Positions 1 to 10,534 of a DNA stretch of 44,650 nucleotides are shown here, in pieces. The translations under genes were made by a program, and so were the position numbers. The stretch comes from Streptomyces sp. ISL-12 (GTDB lineage Bacteria; Actinomycetota; Actinomycetes; Streptomycetales; Streptomycetaceae), in assembly GCF_018614415.1 (NCBI RefSeq), contig NZ_JAGGOO010000092.1, positions 1 through 44,650 on the forward strand, read 5' to 3'. Below the pieces are notes generated by a model. The model saw nothing but the letters and a program-made list of their open reading frames with translations, made no database searches and was not told where the DNA came from. Each line of letters opens with the position of its first letter. The first letter of the stretch is position 1.

Positions 1-33
1 AACGACAGGCCCTAGGGGCGCTGTACGCGAGCG

Positions 34-71
34 AGGGCGGCCCGCCTCCGGGTGGGGAGGTGGGCCGCCCT
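34..71 (-). terminator. strong hairpin, likely bidirectional terminator
   Basis: A 16-bp GC-rich stem (34-49 with 56-71, one G.T wobble) closes a 6-base loop. It lies downstream of the minus-strand gene at 113-343 and would also end any plus-strand transcript entering from the left. There is no long T tract, as is usual for Streptomyces terminators. Confidence 0.7.
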
Positions 72-112
72 TACCGGCCTGTGCCGGTCTGCTCGTCGTG
101 GGACGCGATAGG

Positions 113-343
113 TCAGCGCTCGTCTTCCGAGTCGCTTGCCGGAACGGAGGTCAGGCGCTCGGTCTCGTCCTGTATCTCAGCGGCGATCTTCTTGAGTTCC
201 GGCTCGAACTTGCGCCCGTGGTGGGCGCAGAAGAGCAGTTCTCCGCCGCTCAGCAGGACGACGCGCAGGTACGCCTGGGCGCCGCAACGGTCGCAACGGT
301 CGGCGGCCGTCAGCGGGCTCGCGGAAGTCAGAACAGTAGTCAC
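113..343 (-). CDS. small zinc-ribbon-like conserved protein (DUF7455 type)
   Basis: A 76-aa protein starting with GTG at 343; a GAGG ribosome site lies 5 bases upstream. It carries CDRCGAQAY near residue 17 and FCAHHGRKF near residue 39, a Cys-x2-Cys plus Cys-x-His pattern that suggests one small zinc-binding knuckle. The C-terminus is acidic. Length and motif match the DUF7455 family of small actinobacterial proteins, whose function is unknown to me. It diverges from parE, with about 440 bases of shared upstream DNA, and ends at a hairpin terminator. Confidence 0.8.
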   Translation of the reverse strand: MTTVLTSASPLTAADRCDRCGAQAYLRVVLLSGGELLFCAHHGRKFEPELKKIAAEIQDETERLTSVPASDSEDER

Positions 344-425
344 GTCGCCTCTTCTCTAGCTCGACGAGCTGTCGTACCAGGGTCAACATCCAACCAGCCC
401 CAAAACGTTCCCGCTCGTGGCTTTT

Positions 426-446
426 CCTCGAAAAAATTTTCCGAGG
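426..446. promoter_or_regulatory. AT-centred palindrome in the divergent region before parE
   Basis: An almost perfect inverted repeat has CCTCG and CCGAGG arms around an A6T4 centre. An AT core is rare in this GC-rich DNA. It lies between the divergent DUF7455 gene and parE (gap 344-784), where an operator or a supercoiling-sensitive element would sit. No regulator can be named from the sequence. Confidence 0.35.
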
Positions 447-632
447 AGGCTAGCTGTTGCCGGTTGGCGGCGAATGTGCCGTATTGCGTGTCTATGTGTC
501 GTACGGGTTCGCGCTATCGGTCAGTGTCGGTCCCCGCCGGCTGGCTTGCCGGTTGTTCATGAGGACGTGCCCGGAGCCTAAATGGTTCATGCCTCGAAGG
601 GAACGTGATGTGCACTTCACCCCATCGAGGGA

Positions 633-662
633 TCGAACAGGTATGCGACTGTGGACTAGGCT
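633..662 (+). promoter_or_regulatory. candidate parE promoter (-35 TCGAAC, 18 bp, -10 TAGGCT)
   Basis: A TAGGCT hexamer at 657-662 matches the usual Streptomyces vegetative -10. It lies 18 bases after a weak -35 TCGAAC at 633-638. This would give a 5' leader of about 115 bases before the parE GTG at 785. Found by inspection only. Confidence 0.35.
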
Positions 663-784
663 GCCGTCGTGACGAGGGTGGCGTTACAACGGCTCTACCT
701 GGGCTCGGTACCCTCTGAGCGGTGAACGACGCCGCGCCCTTACCCAATGGGGCCCCATCTGAAATTCAGCGAGGAGCGAACCGC

Positions 785-2908
<2,124 letters not shown>

Positions 2909-2936
2909 GCGCCTCGGCGCCTGGGCAGGGAGCGAG

Positions 2937-2969
2937 CGGTAACGGACAGTCACGGAGCGTCCGTTACCG
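2937..2969 (+). terminator. parE terminator hairpin
   Basis: An 11-bp perfect inverted repeat (2937-2947 with 2959-2969; arms CGGTAACGGAC and GTCCGTTACCG) lies about 30 bases after the parE stop. Confidence 0.6.
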
Positions 2970-3096
2970 GGACCCGGAGTGGCGGCCCGGGGCCTGGGGT
3001 CGCCGGGGTGCAGGGAGTGCGGAGCCCCCGCCCCCGAGCCATTGCGTCACCGAGCCACTGAGGTGCCGAGCTGCTGTGGGAGGGGGCCGACGGGCA

Positions 3097-3118
3097 GCCT
3101 CCACCCGTGGGTGGAGGC
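3097..3118. repeat. perfect 22-bp palindrome in the 2909-3244 gap
   Basis: GCCTCCACCC and GGGTGGAGGC are separated by two bases. The palindrome lies between the parE terminator and the next gene. It is either a second transcription terminator or a binding site, and may be cruciform-forming. Nothing else in this 336-base gap is gene-like. Confidence 0.5.
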
Positions 3119-3244
3119 CCATCGCTCCGAGGCTCCACCCATGATCCACCCGGGCTCCGATCTTCCGGTCCGGCACTTTCCGTAACGTCGAAGGCGTCGG
3201 CAGGACTCACTGCCGACTTCCCCTTCTCGTACACGGAGGCTTGG

Positions 3245-3769
3245 ATGTCCGGGGTTGTCGACGCGCTGGTGATCGTGGCCGTGGTCGGCCTGGTGGTCTC
3301 TCGCCAGTTCCGCCCGAGCCGGATCAACACGGAGAAGCGCTGGTGGACAGCGCCCGTCGTGCTGGCCCTGGTCGCGCTGAAGCAGCCGGGACTGCTCGGC
3401 GCCGACCACCACACCGCGTCGGCGGCCCTGCTTGTCATGGAACTGCTCCTGGGGGCGGCGGTCGGAGCGGGACTGGCTTGGACCACCCGCATATGGTCGG
3501 AGGCGGACGGCACCGTCTGGAGCAAGGGCAGCAAGGCGACCGCCGCGGTGTGGGGCGTGGGCATAGCCGTCCGCGTGGCCGTGTTCCTCCTCGGTTCGGT
3601 CCTGGGCGTGCGTCAGGACACTCCCGCCCTGTTGCTCGCCCTCGCGGCCACCCTGCTGGCCCGCTCCGCGACTCTGGCCTGGCGTCTGCGCACGGTGCGC
3701 CCGATGGCCCCCTCGGCCGCGATATACGGTGCCGGCGTGTCCTGGTCCACTCGGAAGGAACCTGTGTGA
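3245..3769 (+). CDS. DUF1453-like multi-pass membrane protein
   Basis: A 174-aa protein. ATG at 3245 is chosen because GGAGG lies 5 bases upstream. It has four to five hydrophobic helices: residues about 3-20, 33-45, 55-80, 100-125 and 130-150. A conserved-looking basic loop (SRQFRPSRIN) lies between helices 1 and 2. The pattern fits the DUF1453/CcdC-like membrane family. Its stop overlaps the start of the following histidine kinase (GTGA), so the two are translationally coupled. A role in signal sensing with the kinase is likely but is inferred only from the coupling. Confidence 0.7.
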   Translation: MSGVVDALVIVAVVGLVVSRQFRPSRINTEKRWWTAPVVLALVALKQPGLLGADHHTASAALLVMELLLGAAVGAGLAWTTRIWSEADGTVWSKGSKATAAVWGVGIAVRVAVFLLGSVLGVRQDTPALLLALAATLLARSATLAWRLRTVRPMAPSAAIYGAGVSWSTRKEPV

Positions 3770-4920
3770 CGGAGAACGCCTGGACGCGGTGGCCGTCCAA
3801 GGAAGCGCTCGGGCGCGAGAGGCGCTCGGCTCACCGGCGCCTGCTGGCCGTCGTCGTACGGGTGCTGGGGCTGGGTGCGCTCCTGTGGGGAGCGGTCGCC
3901 GGCGGTGAAAACGGGTGGGACGCGGTCGGTGCGACAGCGGTGGTTCTGCTGTCCGTGGTGGTGGCCTGGGCGCTCTTCCGGACCACGCTCGCACACCGGC
4001 TCCGGCCGTCCCTGTGCCTCGTGGCGGTTCTCCTCGGTCTTGGGGGCATCGCCCAGGCCGTCGGCTTCGACATCCCCGCTGCGGTCCTGTGGTGTGGATG
4101 TGCGGTCATCGCGCTGGAGCGGCTCCCCCTCGTGGTGGCGCTGCCCGTGGACCTGGTGGCTTTCGCCGCCTACGCCATGGTCAGCGACAACTCCTGGGCG
4201 AGCAGCGCCGCCTTGGCGGCCGGGCTGGCCCTGGGCGGGTACGTCCTGCGGCTCGACGCGGAGGCCCGGGGACACGCACAGCGGATGCTCGCCCAGGAGC
4301 GTGCCGCGCGGGCGGCCGAGGCGGAGTCGGCGGCGCTCGCCGAACGCGCCCGTATCGCCCGGGAGATCCACGATGTGCTGGCGCACAGTCTGTCGGCACA
4401 GATGGTGCACCTGGAGGCGGCGCGGCTGCTGATCGAGAGGGGAGCGGAGCGGGAGCAGATCCTGGAACGAGTGGTGGCAGCCCGGGGGATGGCCCGCGAC
4501 GGACTCGCCGAGACCCGGCAGGCGCTGTCCGCCCTGCGCGGTGAGCTGACGCCACTGGAGGATTTCCTGGAGCAACTCGTGGGCACACCGGACGGCGCCC
4601 GTGCGACAGTCACCATTACGGGTGAGCGTCGGCCGCTGCCGGCCGAGGCGTCGCAGACCGTACGCCGGGTCGCCCAGGAGGCGATGACCAACGTCCGTAA
4701 GCACGCTCCGGGCGCGGAGGTCCGGATGGTCCTCGACTACGGCGGGCACGAAGTGACCCTGGACGTCAGCGACTCGGGCGGCGGAACCGGTGAACTGGCA
4801 GGCACGGGAGGCGGCTACGGTCTTATGGGTATGCGGGAGCGTGCCGAACTGCTGGGTGGCTCGCTGCGGGCAGGACCGGGCGAGGAGGGGTTCGTGGTGA
4901 CGTTGAAGGTCCCCGTATGA
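3766..4920 (+). CDS. NarL-family sensor histidine kinase (HisKA_3)
   Basis: A 384-aa membrane kinase whose GTG at 3766 overlaps the previous stop. The N-terminal half has about five membrane helices (residues 25-150) and no large extracellular domain. The dimerisation and phosphoacceptor box follows (IAREIHDVLAHSLS; phospho-His in EIHD). Next come an N-box (RVAQEAMTNVRKHA) and G-boxes (DSGGG, GYGLMGMRER). The stop overlaps the next gene by ATGA, so it is paired with the response regulator. The signal is unknown; a membrane-embedded sensor suggests an envelope or small lipophilic cue. Confidence 0.88.
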   Translation: MTENAWTRWPSKEALGRERRSAHRRLLAVVVRVLGLGALLWGAVAGGENGWDAVGATAVVLLSVVVAWALFRTTLAHRLRPSLCLVAVLLGLGGIAQAVGFDIPAAVLWCGCAVIALERLPLVVALPVDLVAFAAYAMVSDNSWASSAALAAGLALGGYVLRLDAEARGHAQRMLAQERAARAAEAESAALAERARIAREIHDVLAHSLSAQMVHLEAARLLIERGAEREQILERVVAARGMARDGLAETRQALSALRGELTPLEDFLEQLVGTPDGARATVTITGERRPLPAEASQTVRRVAQEAMTNVRKHAPGAEVRMVLDYGGHEVTLDVSDSGGGTGELAGTGGGYGLMGMRERAELLGGSLRAGPGEEGFVVTLKVPV

Positions 4921-5633
4921 CGGGAGAGGACCGGGACAAGGACGCCCGGGACGAGGGCTCTTGGGGCGGCAAGGACGCCCGGGTCCTGGTCGTGGACGAT
5001 CAGACGGTGGTGCGCGAGGGCATCGTCATGCTGCTGGGGCTGCTACCGGGTGTCGAGGTGGTGGGCGCCGCGGGCGACGGTGAGGAGGCGGTGCGGCTGG
5101 TGGCCGAACTGGCTCCGGACGTGGCGCTGATGGACCTGCGCATGCCGCGGTGCGACGGGGTCGAGGCGACCCGGCGGATTCGGGCCGAGCACCCTGGAAC
5201 GCAGGTCGTGGTTCTCACGACGTACGTGGACGACGAGTCGCTGTTCCCGGCCCTGCGAGCGGGGGCGCGCGGTTATCTCACCAAGGACGCGGGCGGGGAG
5301 GAGATCGTACGGGCCGTTCACAGTGTGCTCTCCGGGGATGCCGGCCTGTCTCCGGGTATCCAGCGCCGGTTGCTGGAGAGACTGTCGGAACCGGAAGCGC
5401 GTCCCGCACCGCCGGCCGAGGTGCCGGACGGGCTCACCACGCGGGAGACCGAGGTGCTGGTGCTGATCGCGGAAGGACTCAGCAACCAGGAGATCGCCCG
5501 CAGGCTGCATGTCTCCACCGCGACAGTGAAGACCCACATCAACAACCTGTTCGCCAAGACCGGGATCAAGGACCGTGCACAGGCGGTCCGTTACGCCTAT
5601 GGGAAGGGGCTTGTACGGCCACCGGCGGGGTGA
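4917..5633 (+). CDS. NarL/LuxR-type response regulator
   Basis: A 238-aa cytoplasmic transcription factor coupled by an ATGA overlap to the upstream kinase. A receiver domain spans residues about 22-140, with the acidic pair in VLVVDDQ, phospho-Asp in LMDLRMP, Thr in LTTYVD and Lys in YLTKDA. A LuxR helix-turn-helix is at about 170-235 (LTTRETEVLVLIAEGLSNQE ... VSTATVKTHINNLF). The unusual 20-residue charged N-terminal extension ahead of the receiver may reflect a start chosen by coupling. Confidence 0.9.
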   Translation: MTGEDRDKDARDEGSWGGKDARVLVVDDQTVVREGIVMLLGLLPGVEVVGAAGDGEEAVRLVAELAPDVALMDLRMPRCDGVEATRRIRAEHPGTQVVVLTTYVDDESLFPALRAGARGYLTKDAGGEEIVRAVHSVLSGDAGLSPGIQRRLLERLSEPEARPAPPAEVPDGLTTRETEVLVLIAEGLSNQEIARRLHVSTATVKTHINNLFAKTGIKDRAQAVRYAYGKGLVRPPAG

Positions 5634-5702
5634 GTCACCTGAAGGGGTGAAGAGCGGGAGGAAGATGAGTCGGGGATCTTCCCGTTCTGTCCATTCTTGG
5701 GC

Positions 5703-6254
5703 ATGCAGTCAAGCAATGATCGCCTCCGTGAGGCGGGGGCCTATGACGACCCTTGGTACGACGCCCTCGCCTCCGGATGGGGTGAGGTGGCGGAATCGGC
5801 CGGCACGGCGACGCCGGTTCCCCCGTCGCCGACGCGACCGGCACCGGGCGGCGGCGCCCCGGCCGCGGTCTCGCCCACGTCCGCGACGCGGGCCACGCGC
5901 ACGGCTGAGGCTGCGGTCACGGCCACGACCGAGGCCTACTTGGAGGTGCAGGGGAGCGCGGCGTTCCAGGAGGTGCGCAGCCGGTATCGAAGGTTCGTGG
6001 TACCGGCGGGGGCCGGCTTCCTCGTGTGGTATCTGGGTTACCTGGTGGCCGCCACGACCGCGCCGGGGCTGATGGGCCGGCCGGTGGCGGGGGCCGTGAA
6101 CGTGGCGATGCTCGCCGGGCTCGGTCAGTTCCTCACCACCTTTCTGCTGACCTGGGCCTACACCCGGCACGCACGGCTCCGCCGGGACCGGGCGGCGCTG
6201 GAGCTCCGCTGGCACACGCAGGAACGGGCCCGGGCCCGGGGTGGCGCGGCATGA
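5703..6254 (+). CDS. DUF485 membrane protein, partner of the following symporter
   Basis: A protein of about 183 aa; the ATG at 5703 has no clear ribosome site, so the exact start is uncertain. An Ala/Pro/Thr-rich low-complexity N-terminal half (residues 35-80) is followed by the DUF485 core: an amphipathic segment and two membrane helices (about 98-118 and 130-150). DUF485 proteins are usually encoded directly before acetate/pyruvate-type sodium:solute symporters (YjcH-ActP arrangement). Here the stop overlaps the symporter ATG (ATGA), supporting a shared complex or co-regulation. Confidence 0.82.
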   Translation: MQSSNDRLREAGAYDDPWYDALASGWGEVAESAGTATPVPPSPTRPAPGGGAPAAVSPTSATRATRTAEAAVTATTEAYLEVQGSAAFQEVRSRYRRFVVPAGAGFLVWYLGYLVAATTAPGLMGRPVAGAVNVAMLAGLGQFLTTFLLTWAYTRHARLRRDRAALELRWHTQERARARGGAA

Positions 6255-7843
6255 CCGGGGAGCATCAGACGCTGGCGTTGGTGCTGTTCAGCTGTTTCGT
6301 GGGGGTCACGCTGGGGATCACCACCTGGGTGGGCCGCAACCGGCGGGGATCGACGGAGGAGTTCTACGCGGGCGGCCGTCTGTTCTCCCCGTCGGAGAAC
6401 GGGTTCGCCCTCGCGGGGGACTACATGTCCGCCGCTTCCTTCCTCGGCATCTCCGGCCTGATCGCGCTCTACGGCTATGACGGCATGCTCTACTCGGTGG
6501 GCTTCCTGGTGGCGTGGCTCGTGGTGCTGTTCCTCGTCGCGGAACTGGTGCGCAACTGCGGGCGGTTCACCCTCGCCGACGTGGTGGCGGCGCGGATGCG
6601 GGAGCGGCCGGTGCGGATCGCCGCGGGCACTTCATCGGTCACCGTGTCCGTGCTGTACCTGGTGGCGCAGATGGTGGGCGCGGGCAGCCTGGTCGCGCTG
6701 CTGCTCGGCGGCACCGGCGAGGCGGCGCGGGCCTGGACCGTCGTAGGAGTCGGCGCGCTCATGGTCGTCTATGTGTCGTTGGGCGGGATGCGGGCCACCA
6801 CCTGGATCCAGATCGTGAAGACGGTGCTGCTGCTCGGCGGCACGATGACGCTGACCGCGCTGGTCCTGGTCCGCTTCCACGGCGACTTCAACGAACTGCT
6901 GCTCAGCGCGGCCGCGCGCAGCGGGCACGGTGAGGCGTTCCTGGCGCCAGGGCTCAAGTACGGCGGGGACTGGACCGCCCGTCTCGACTTCATCAGCCTC
7001 GGGCTCGCCCTGGTCCTGGGCACCGCCGGGCTGCCGCACATCCTGTCCCGCTTCTACACCGTGCCCACCGCCCGGGCGGCCCGGCGGTCGGTGGTCTGGT
7101 CGATCGGACTGATCGGCGGGTTCTACTTGATGACGATCGTCCTCGGGTTCGGTGCGGCCGCCCTCGTCGGACCGGACGCCGTACGGCAGTCCAGCGCGGC
7201 CGGGAACACGGCGGTGCCGCTGCTGGCGCTCGACCTCGGCGGCGGCCCCGACTCCACCGGCGGAACCGTGCTCTTCGCGGTCGTCGCCGCGGTCGCCTTC
7301 GCCACGATCCTCGCGGTGGTCGCCGGAGTCACCCTGGCCTCCTCCGCGTCCGTGGCCCACGATCTGTACGCCTCGCTGCGCCGCCGCCGCGCTGAGCCGC
7401 GCGGCGAGGTGGCCGTGGCCCGCTGCGCCGCGGTCGGCGTCGGGGCGGTGGCGATCGCCCTCGGGCTGCTGGCCAGGGACCTCAACGTCGCCTTCCTGGT
7501 GGGCCTCGCCTTCGCCGTGGCCGCCTCCGCCAACCTGCCGGTCCTGCTGTACTCACTGTTCTGGCGCCGCTTCACCACACGCGGCGCCGTGTGGGCGGTC
7601 TACGGCGGTCTGGTCCCGGCGGTGGTGCTGGTGCTGGTGTCGCCGGTGCTGTCGGGCAGCCCCGGGGCCCTGTTCCCGGACGCCGACTTCCAGTGCTTCC
7701 CGCTGCAGAACCCCGGCCTGGTCTCCATCCCGCTGGGTTTCGTCGCGGGCTGGCTCGGCACCGTCACCTCCGCCGAGCCCGCGGACCGGGCCAAGCACGC
7801 GGAGACCGAGGTACGGGCACTGACGGGGGCGGGAGCCGTGTGA
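6251..7843 (+). CDS. sodium:solute symporter of the acetate/monocarboxylate (ActP/MctC) type
   Basis: A 530-aa SSS-family permease with about 13 membrane helices. ATG at 6251 overlaps the DUF485 stop. The early STEEFYAGGR motif and the FALAGDYMSAASFLGISGLI stretch are typical of ActP-like cation:acetate transporters. HILSRFYTVP and a mid-protein VTLASSASVAHDLYA segment are also family hallmarks. It probably imports acetate, pyruvate or propionate with sodium or protons. Convergent with the citrate-sensor-like two-component genes to the right; no direct link is shown. Confidence 0.88.
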   Translation: MTGEHQTLALVLFSCFVGVTLGITTWVGRNRRGSTEEFYAGGRLFSPSENGFALAGDYMSAASFLGISGLIALYGYDGMLYSVGFLVAWLVVLFLVAELVRNCGRFTLADVVAARMRERPVRIAAGTSSVTVSVLYLVAQMVGAGSLVALLLGGTGEAARAWTVVGVGALMVVYVSLGGMRATTWIQIVKTVLLLGGTMTLTALVLVRFHGDFNELLLSAAARSGHGEAFLAPGLKYGGDWTARLDFISLGLALVLGTAGLPHILSRFYTVPTARAARRSVVWSIGLIGGFYLMTIVLGFGAAALVGPDAVRQSSAAGNTAVPLLALDLGGGPDSTGGTVLFAVVAAVAFATILAVVAGVTLASSASVAHDLYASLRRRRAEPRGEVAVARCAAVGVGAVAIALGLLARDLNVAFLVGLAFAVAASANLPVLLYSLFWRRFTTRGAVWAVYGGLVPAVVLVLVSPVLSGSPGALFPDADFQCFPLQNPGLVSIPLGFVAGWLGTVTSAEPADRAKHAETEVRALTGAGAV

Positions 7844-7861
7844 CGGGGGGCCCGCACGCCT

Positions 7862-7905
7862 GTGGTGCCGTACCGGCTCGTCCGTGGTGCCGTACCGGTT
7901 CGTCG
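7862..7905. repeat. tandem duplication of a 22-bp unit
   Basis: Two adjacent copies (7862-7883 and 7884-7905) beginning GTGGTGCCGTACCGG differ at two positions. They lie between the convergent symporter and response-regulator genes. No terminator hairpin is evident there. Confidence 0.75.
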
Positions 7906-7976
7906 TCCTCCGTCGACGGTTGCCGAGGGGGAGGGCGGACGAGAGCGTGACGTGACGTGACGTGGTCAGGCGGGCC

Positions 7977-8657
7977 TCAGGTGTGGGTCGCCCACACATA
8001 CCGGTGTTCCGGGCGGCCGGCGTCGCCGTATCTCAGGGTCAGTCTGGCCCGTCCCGTGCGCTCCAGGAGCTTCAGATAGCGCTGGGCGGTCTGCCGGCTC
8101 ACGCCGGTCCGTTCGGCGATCTCCTGGGCCGACAGAGACCCCTCGGCCCGCATCAGGCACTGGCGCACCAGCTCCGCGGTGGTGGGGGAGTGGCCCTTGG
8201 GCAGCCCGGGCTCCGACGATGCCGACAGGGCCCCGAACATCCGGTCCACCTCGGCCTGTTCCGCCTCGCCGCCGCCGTCCAGGGCGCGGCGCAGCTCCGC
8301 GTACGCCTCCAGCTTGACGCGCAGGCCCGCGAAGGCGAACGGCTTGACCAGGTACTGCAGCGCGCCCTGGCGCATCGCCGCCTGTACGGTCGCCCGGTCC
8401 CGCGCGGCCGTCACCATGATCACGTCGGTCTGGTGGCCACGCCGGCGCATCTCCTGGACGACCGTCAGACCGGTCCGGTCCGGCAGGTAGTGGTCCATGA
8501 GTACGAGGTCGAGGCGGGGCAGGGTCTGCAGCCGCCGCAGGGCCTCGGCCGCGCTGTGTGCCTGGGCGGCCACGCGGAAGCCCGGTACTTTCTCGACGTA
8601 GGCGGCGTTCACGCGTGCGACGCGGGTGTCGTCGTCCACGACCAGGACCTCGATCAT
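7977..8657 (-). CDS. CitB/DcuR-type response regulator
   Basis: A 226-aa regulator; ATG at 8657 overlaps the kinase stop (ATGA). The receiver domain at residues 1-120 has VVDDD, phospho-Asp in LMDHYLPD, Thr in VTAARD and Lys in VKPFAF. The C-terminal half has a helix-turn-helix (LSAQEIAERTGVSRQTAQRY) typical of CitB-family regulators of carboxylate uptake. It is the partner of the following sensor kinase. Target genes are not obvious; the nearby symporter is a reasonable candidate but has no recognisable operator. Confidence 0.9.
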   Translation of the reverse strand: MIEVLVVDDDTRVARVNAAYVEKVPGFRVAAQAHSAAEALRRLQTLPRLDLVLMDHYLPDRTGLTVVQEMRRRGHQTDVIMVTAARDRATVQAAMRQGALQYLVKPFAFAGLRVKLEAYAELRRALDGGGEAEQAEVDRMFGALSASSEPGLPKGHSPTTAELVRQCLMRAEGSLSAQEIAERTGVSRQTAQRYLKLLERTGRARLTLRYGDAGRPEHRYVWATHT

Positions 8658-10447
8658 CGCGACTCCTCCTCGCCGTCGGCCCCGGTGTCCGGCCGGGACG
8701 AGGGCACGGTGACGTCCGGCCGGGACGAGGGCACGGTGACGTCCGGCCGGGGCGAGGGCAGGGAGGCGGCTGCCGCGGGAGCGGGTCCGGTGGCGGTTGC
8801 CGTGGGGCCGGGCTCGGTGGCGGTTGCCACGGGGCCGGGCTCGGCCAGTGCCTCGGGCAGGACGACCGTGAACTCGGCGCCCCCGCCGGGAGCCTCGCCG
8901 GCCACCGCGCTGCCGCCCTGCCGCTCGGCGAACGTCCGGACCAGGGAGAGCCCGATCCCCCGCCGGCGGTGCGCCGGAGGCTCCTTGGTCGACCAGCCCT
9001 CCGTGAACACCACCTCGCGTTGCGAGGCCGGCACACCCGGCCCCGTGTCGCGCACGCGCAGCACCGCCGTACGTCCCTCGCCCCGCAGTTCCACCTCCAC
9101 GCGCGCGTGCCGGGTGCCCGCGGCGGCGTCGACGGCGTTGTCGACCAGGTTGCCGACGACCGTGACGAGTCCCCTCGGGTCGATCAGCCGGTCCGGCAGC
9201 CGGGTCCGGTCCGACACCCACAGGGTGACGCCGCGCTCGGCCGCGACGGTCGCCTTGCCGACGAGCAGCGCGGCCAGCAGCGGGTCGGTGATCCGCTCGG
9301 TGATCTGTTCCGCGGTGGCCCGGTGGTTGCCGACCACCTCGCCGACGAACTCCGCGGCGTCGTCGTACATCTCCAGTTCGAGCAGTCCCAGCAGGGTGTG
9401 CATGCGGTTGGCGTGCTCGTGGTCCTGGGCGCGCAGGGCGTCGATCAGGCCGCGCGTGGAGTCCAGTTCCCGGCCGAGCTGTTCCAGCTCGGTGCGGTCG
9501 CGCAGGGTGGCCACGGCGCCGCCGTCGCCGGTGGGCATCCGGTTGGCGACCAGCACGCGCGGGCCGCGGACGGTGAGCAGGTCGGTGCCGGTGACCCGGC
9601 CGGCGAGCACATCGGCCGTACGTCCCTCGCCGAGCGCCTCGCCGGGGGTGCGGCCCACGGCCTCGTCACCGACGTCCAGCAGGCGCCGCGCCTCGTCGTT
9701 GAGGAGGCGGACACGGCCCGCCCGGTCCAGGGCGACGACGCCCTCCCGGATGCCGTGCAGCATCGCCTCGCGCTCCGAGAGCAGCGCCGAGATGTCGGAG
9801 AAGGCGAGGTCACGGGTCTGCCGCTGGACCCGGCGCGCGATCAGCCAGGCGGCCAGCGCGCCGACCGCCAGCGCGCCCCCGGCGTACGCGAACAGTCCGG
9901 GGACGGCGTGCAGCAGACGGGCCCGGACGCTGTCGTAGGCGATCCCGACCGAGACCGCCCCGACGATGTCGCCGTCACCGTCGCGCAGCGGCACCTTGCC
10001 GCGGGCCGAGCGGCCCAGGGTGCCCTCGTCGATCTCCATCACCTCGTGCCCGGCCAGGGCCTCGCCCGGATCGGTGGACACGGCCGCGCCGATCCGGTCG
10101 GGATCGGTGTGCGACCAGCGCACGCCCCGCCGGTCCAGTACCACGACGTACTCCGCCCCGGTGGCCTTCCGGATCCGTTCCGCCTCCCGCTGGACCGGAC
10201 CGTCCGCCGTCGCGGGGGTGCTCCGCAGCTCCGCCGCGAGCTGCGGCTGCTGCGCGGTCGTCTGCGCGATGGCCAGTGCCCGGCGCATCGCCTGGTCGTC
10301 CAGCTGATCACCGAGCGGCGCGAGGAACAGCCCGGTGGCCAGCACCGCGACTCCGGCGGCGATCGCCAGCTGCATCAGCAGCACCTGGGAGAACACCCGC
10401 CGTGGCAGACCGAGGCGCAGGCGGCGCGGGGGAGGAGTGGGGCTCAT
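8654..10447 (-). CDS. CitA/DcuS-like sensor histidine kinase
   Basis: A 597-aa membrane kinase. TM helices at about 20-45 and 188-208 flank a periplasmic PASp/Cache-like sensor (residues 50-185), and a cytoplasmic PAS follows (215-325). The SPOB-type phosphoacceptor is in ALRAQDHEHANRMHTLLGLL and the HATPase is at about 420-540 (LVDNAVDAA, DTGPGVP, RRGIGLSLV). CitA/DcuS kinases sense citrate or C4-dicarboxylates. Beyond the ATPase is a 55-residue Pro/Ala/Thr tail containing nine-residue repeats (see 8687-8757), absent from classical members. An array of about 28-bp repeats lies directly upstream. Confidence 0.9.
   Translation of the reverse strand: MSPTPPPRRLRLGLPRRVFSQVLLMQLAIAAGVAVLATGLFLAPLGDQLDDQAMRRALAIAQTTAQQPQLAAELRSTPATADGPVQREAERIRKATGAEYVVVLDRRGVRWSHTDPDRIGAAVSTDPGEALAGHEVMEIDEGTLGRSARGKVPLRDGDGDIVGAVSVGIAYDSVRARLLHAVPGLFAYAGGALAVGALAAWLIARRVQRQTRDLAFSDISALLSEREAMLHGIREGVVALDRAGRVRLLNDEARRLLDVGDEAVGRTPGEALGEGRTADVLAGRVTGTDLLTVRGPRVLVANRMPTGDGGAVATLRDRTELEQLGRELDSTRGLIDALRAQDHEHANRMHTLLGLLELEMYDDAAEFVGEVVGNHRATAEQITERITDPLLAALLVGKATVAAERGVTLWVSDRTRLPDRLIDPRGLVTVVGNLVDNAVDAAAGTRHARVEVELRGEGRTAVLRVRDTGPGVPASQREVVFTEGWSTKEPPAHRRRGIGLSLVRTFAERQGGSAVAGEAPGGGAEFTVVLPEALAEPGPVATATEPGPTATATGPAPAAAASLPSPRPDVTVPSSRPDVTVPSSRPDTGADGEEESR
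8687..8757 (-). repeat. 27-bp coding tandem repeat in the kinase C-terminal tail
   Basis: Two perfect copies (8687-8713, 8714-8740) and a partial third encode RPDVTVPSS-type nine-residue repeats at the extreme C-terminus of the CitA-like kinase. The period is a multiple of three, so unit gain or loss would keep the reading frame. Confidence 0.85.
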
Positions 10448-10534
10448 GGCCCTCGACGGTACGTGGTGCGGGCACCCAGCCGAAGACGGTGTGACGCGGA
10501 TCTACCGGAAGCACGGGAGCGGGAGGCCCCCGCG

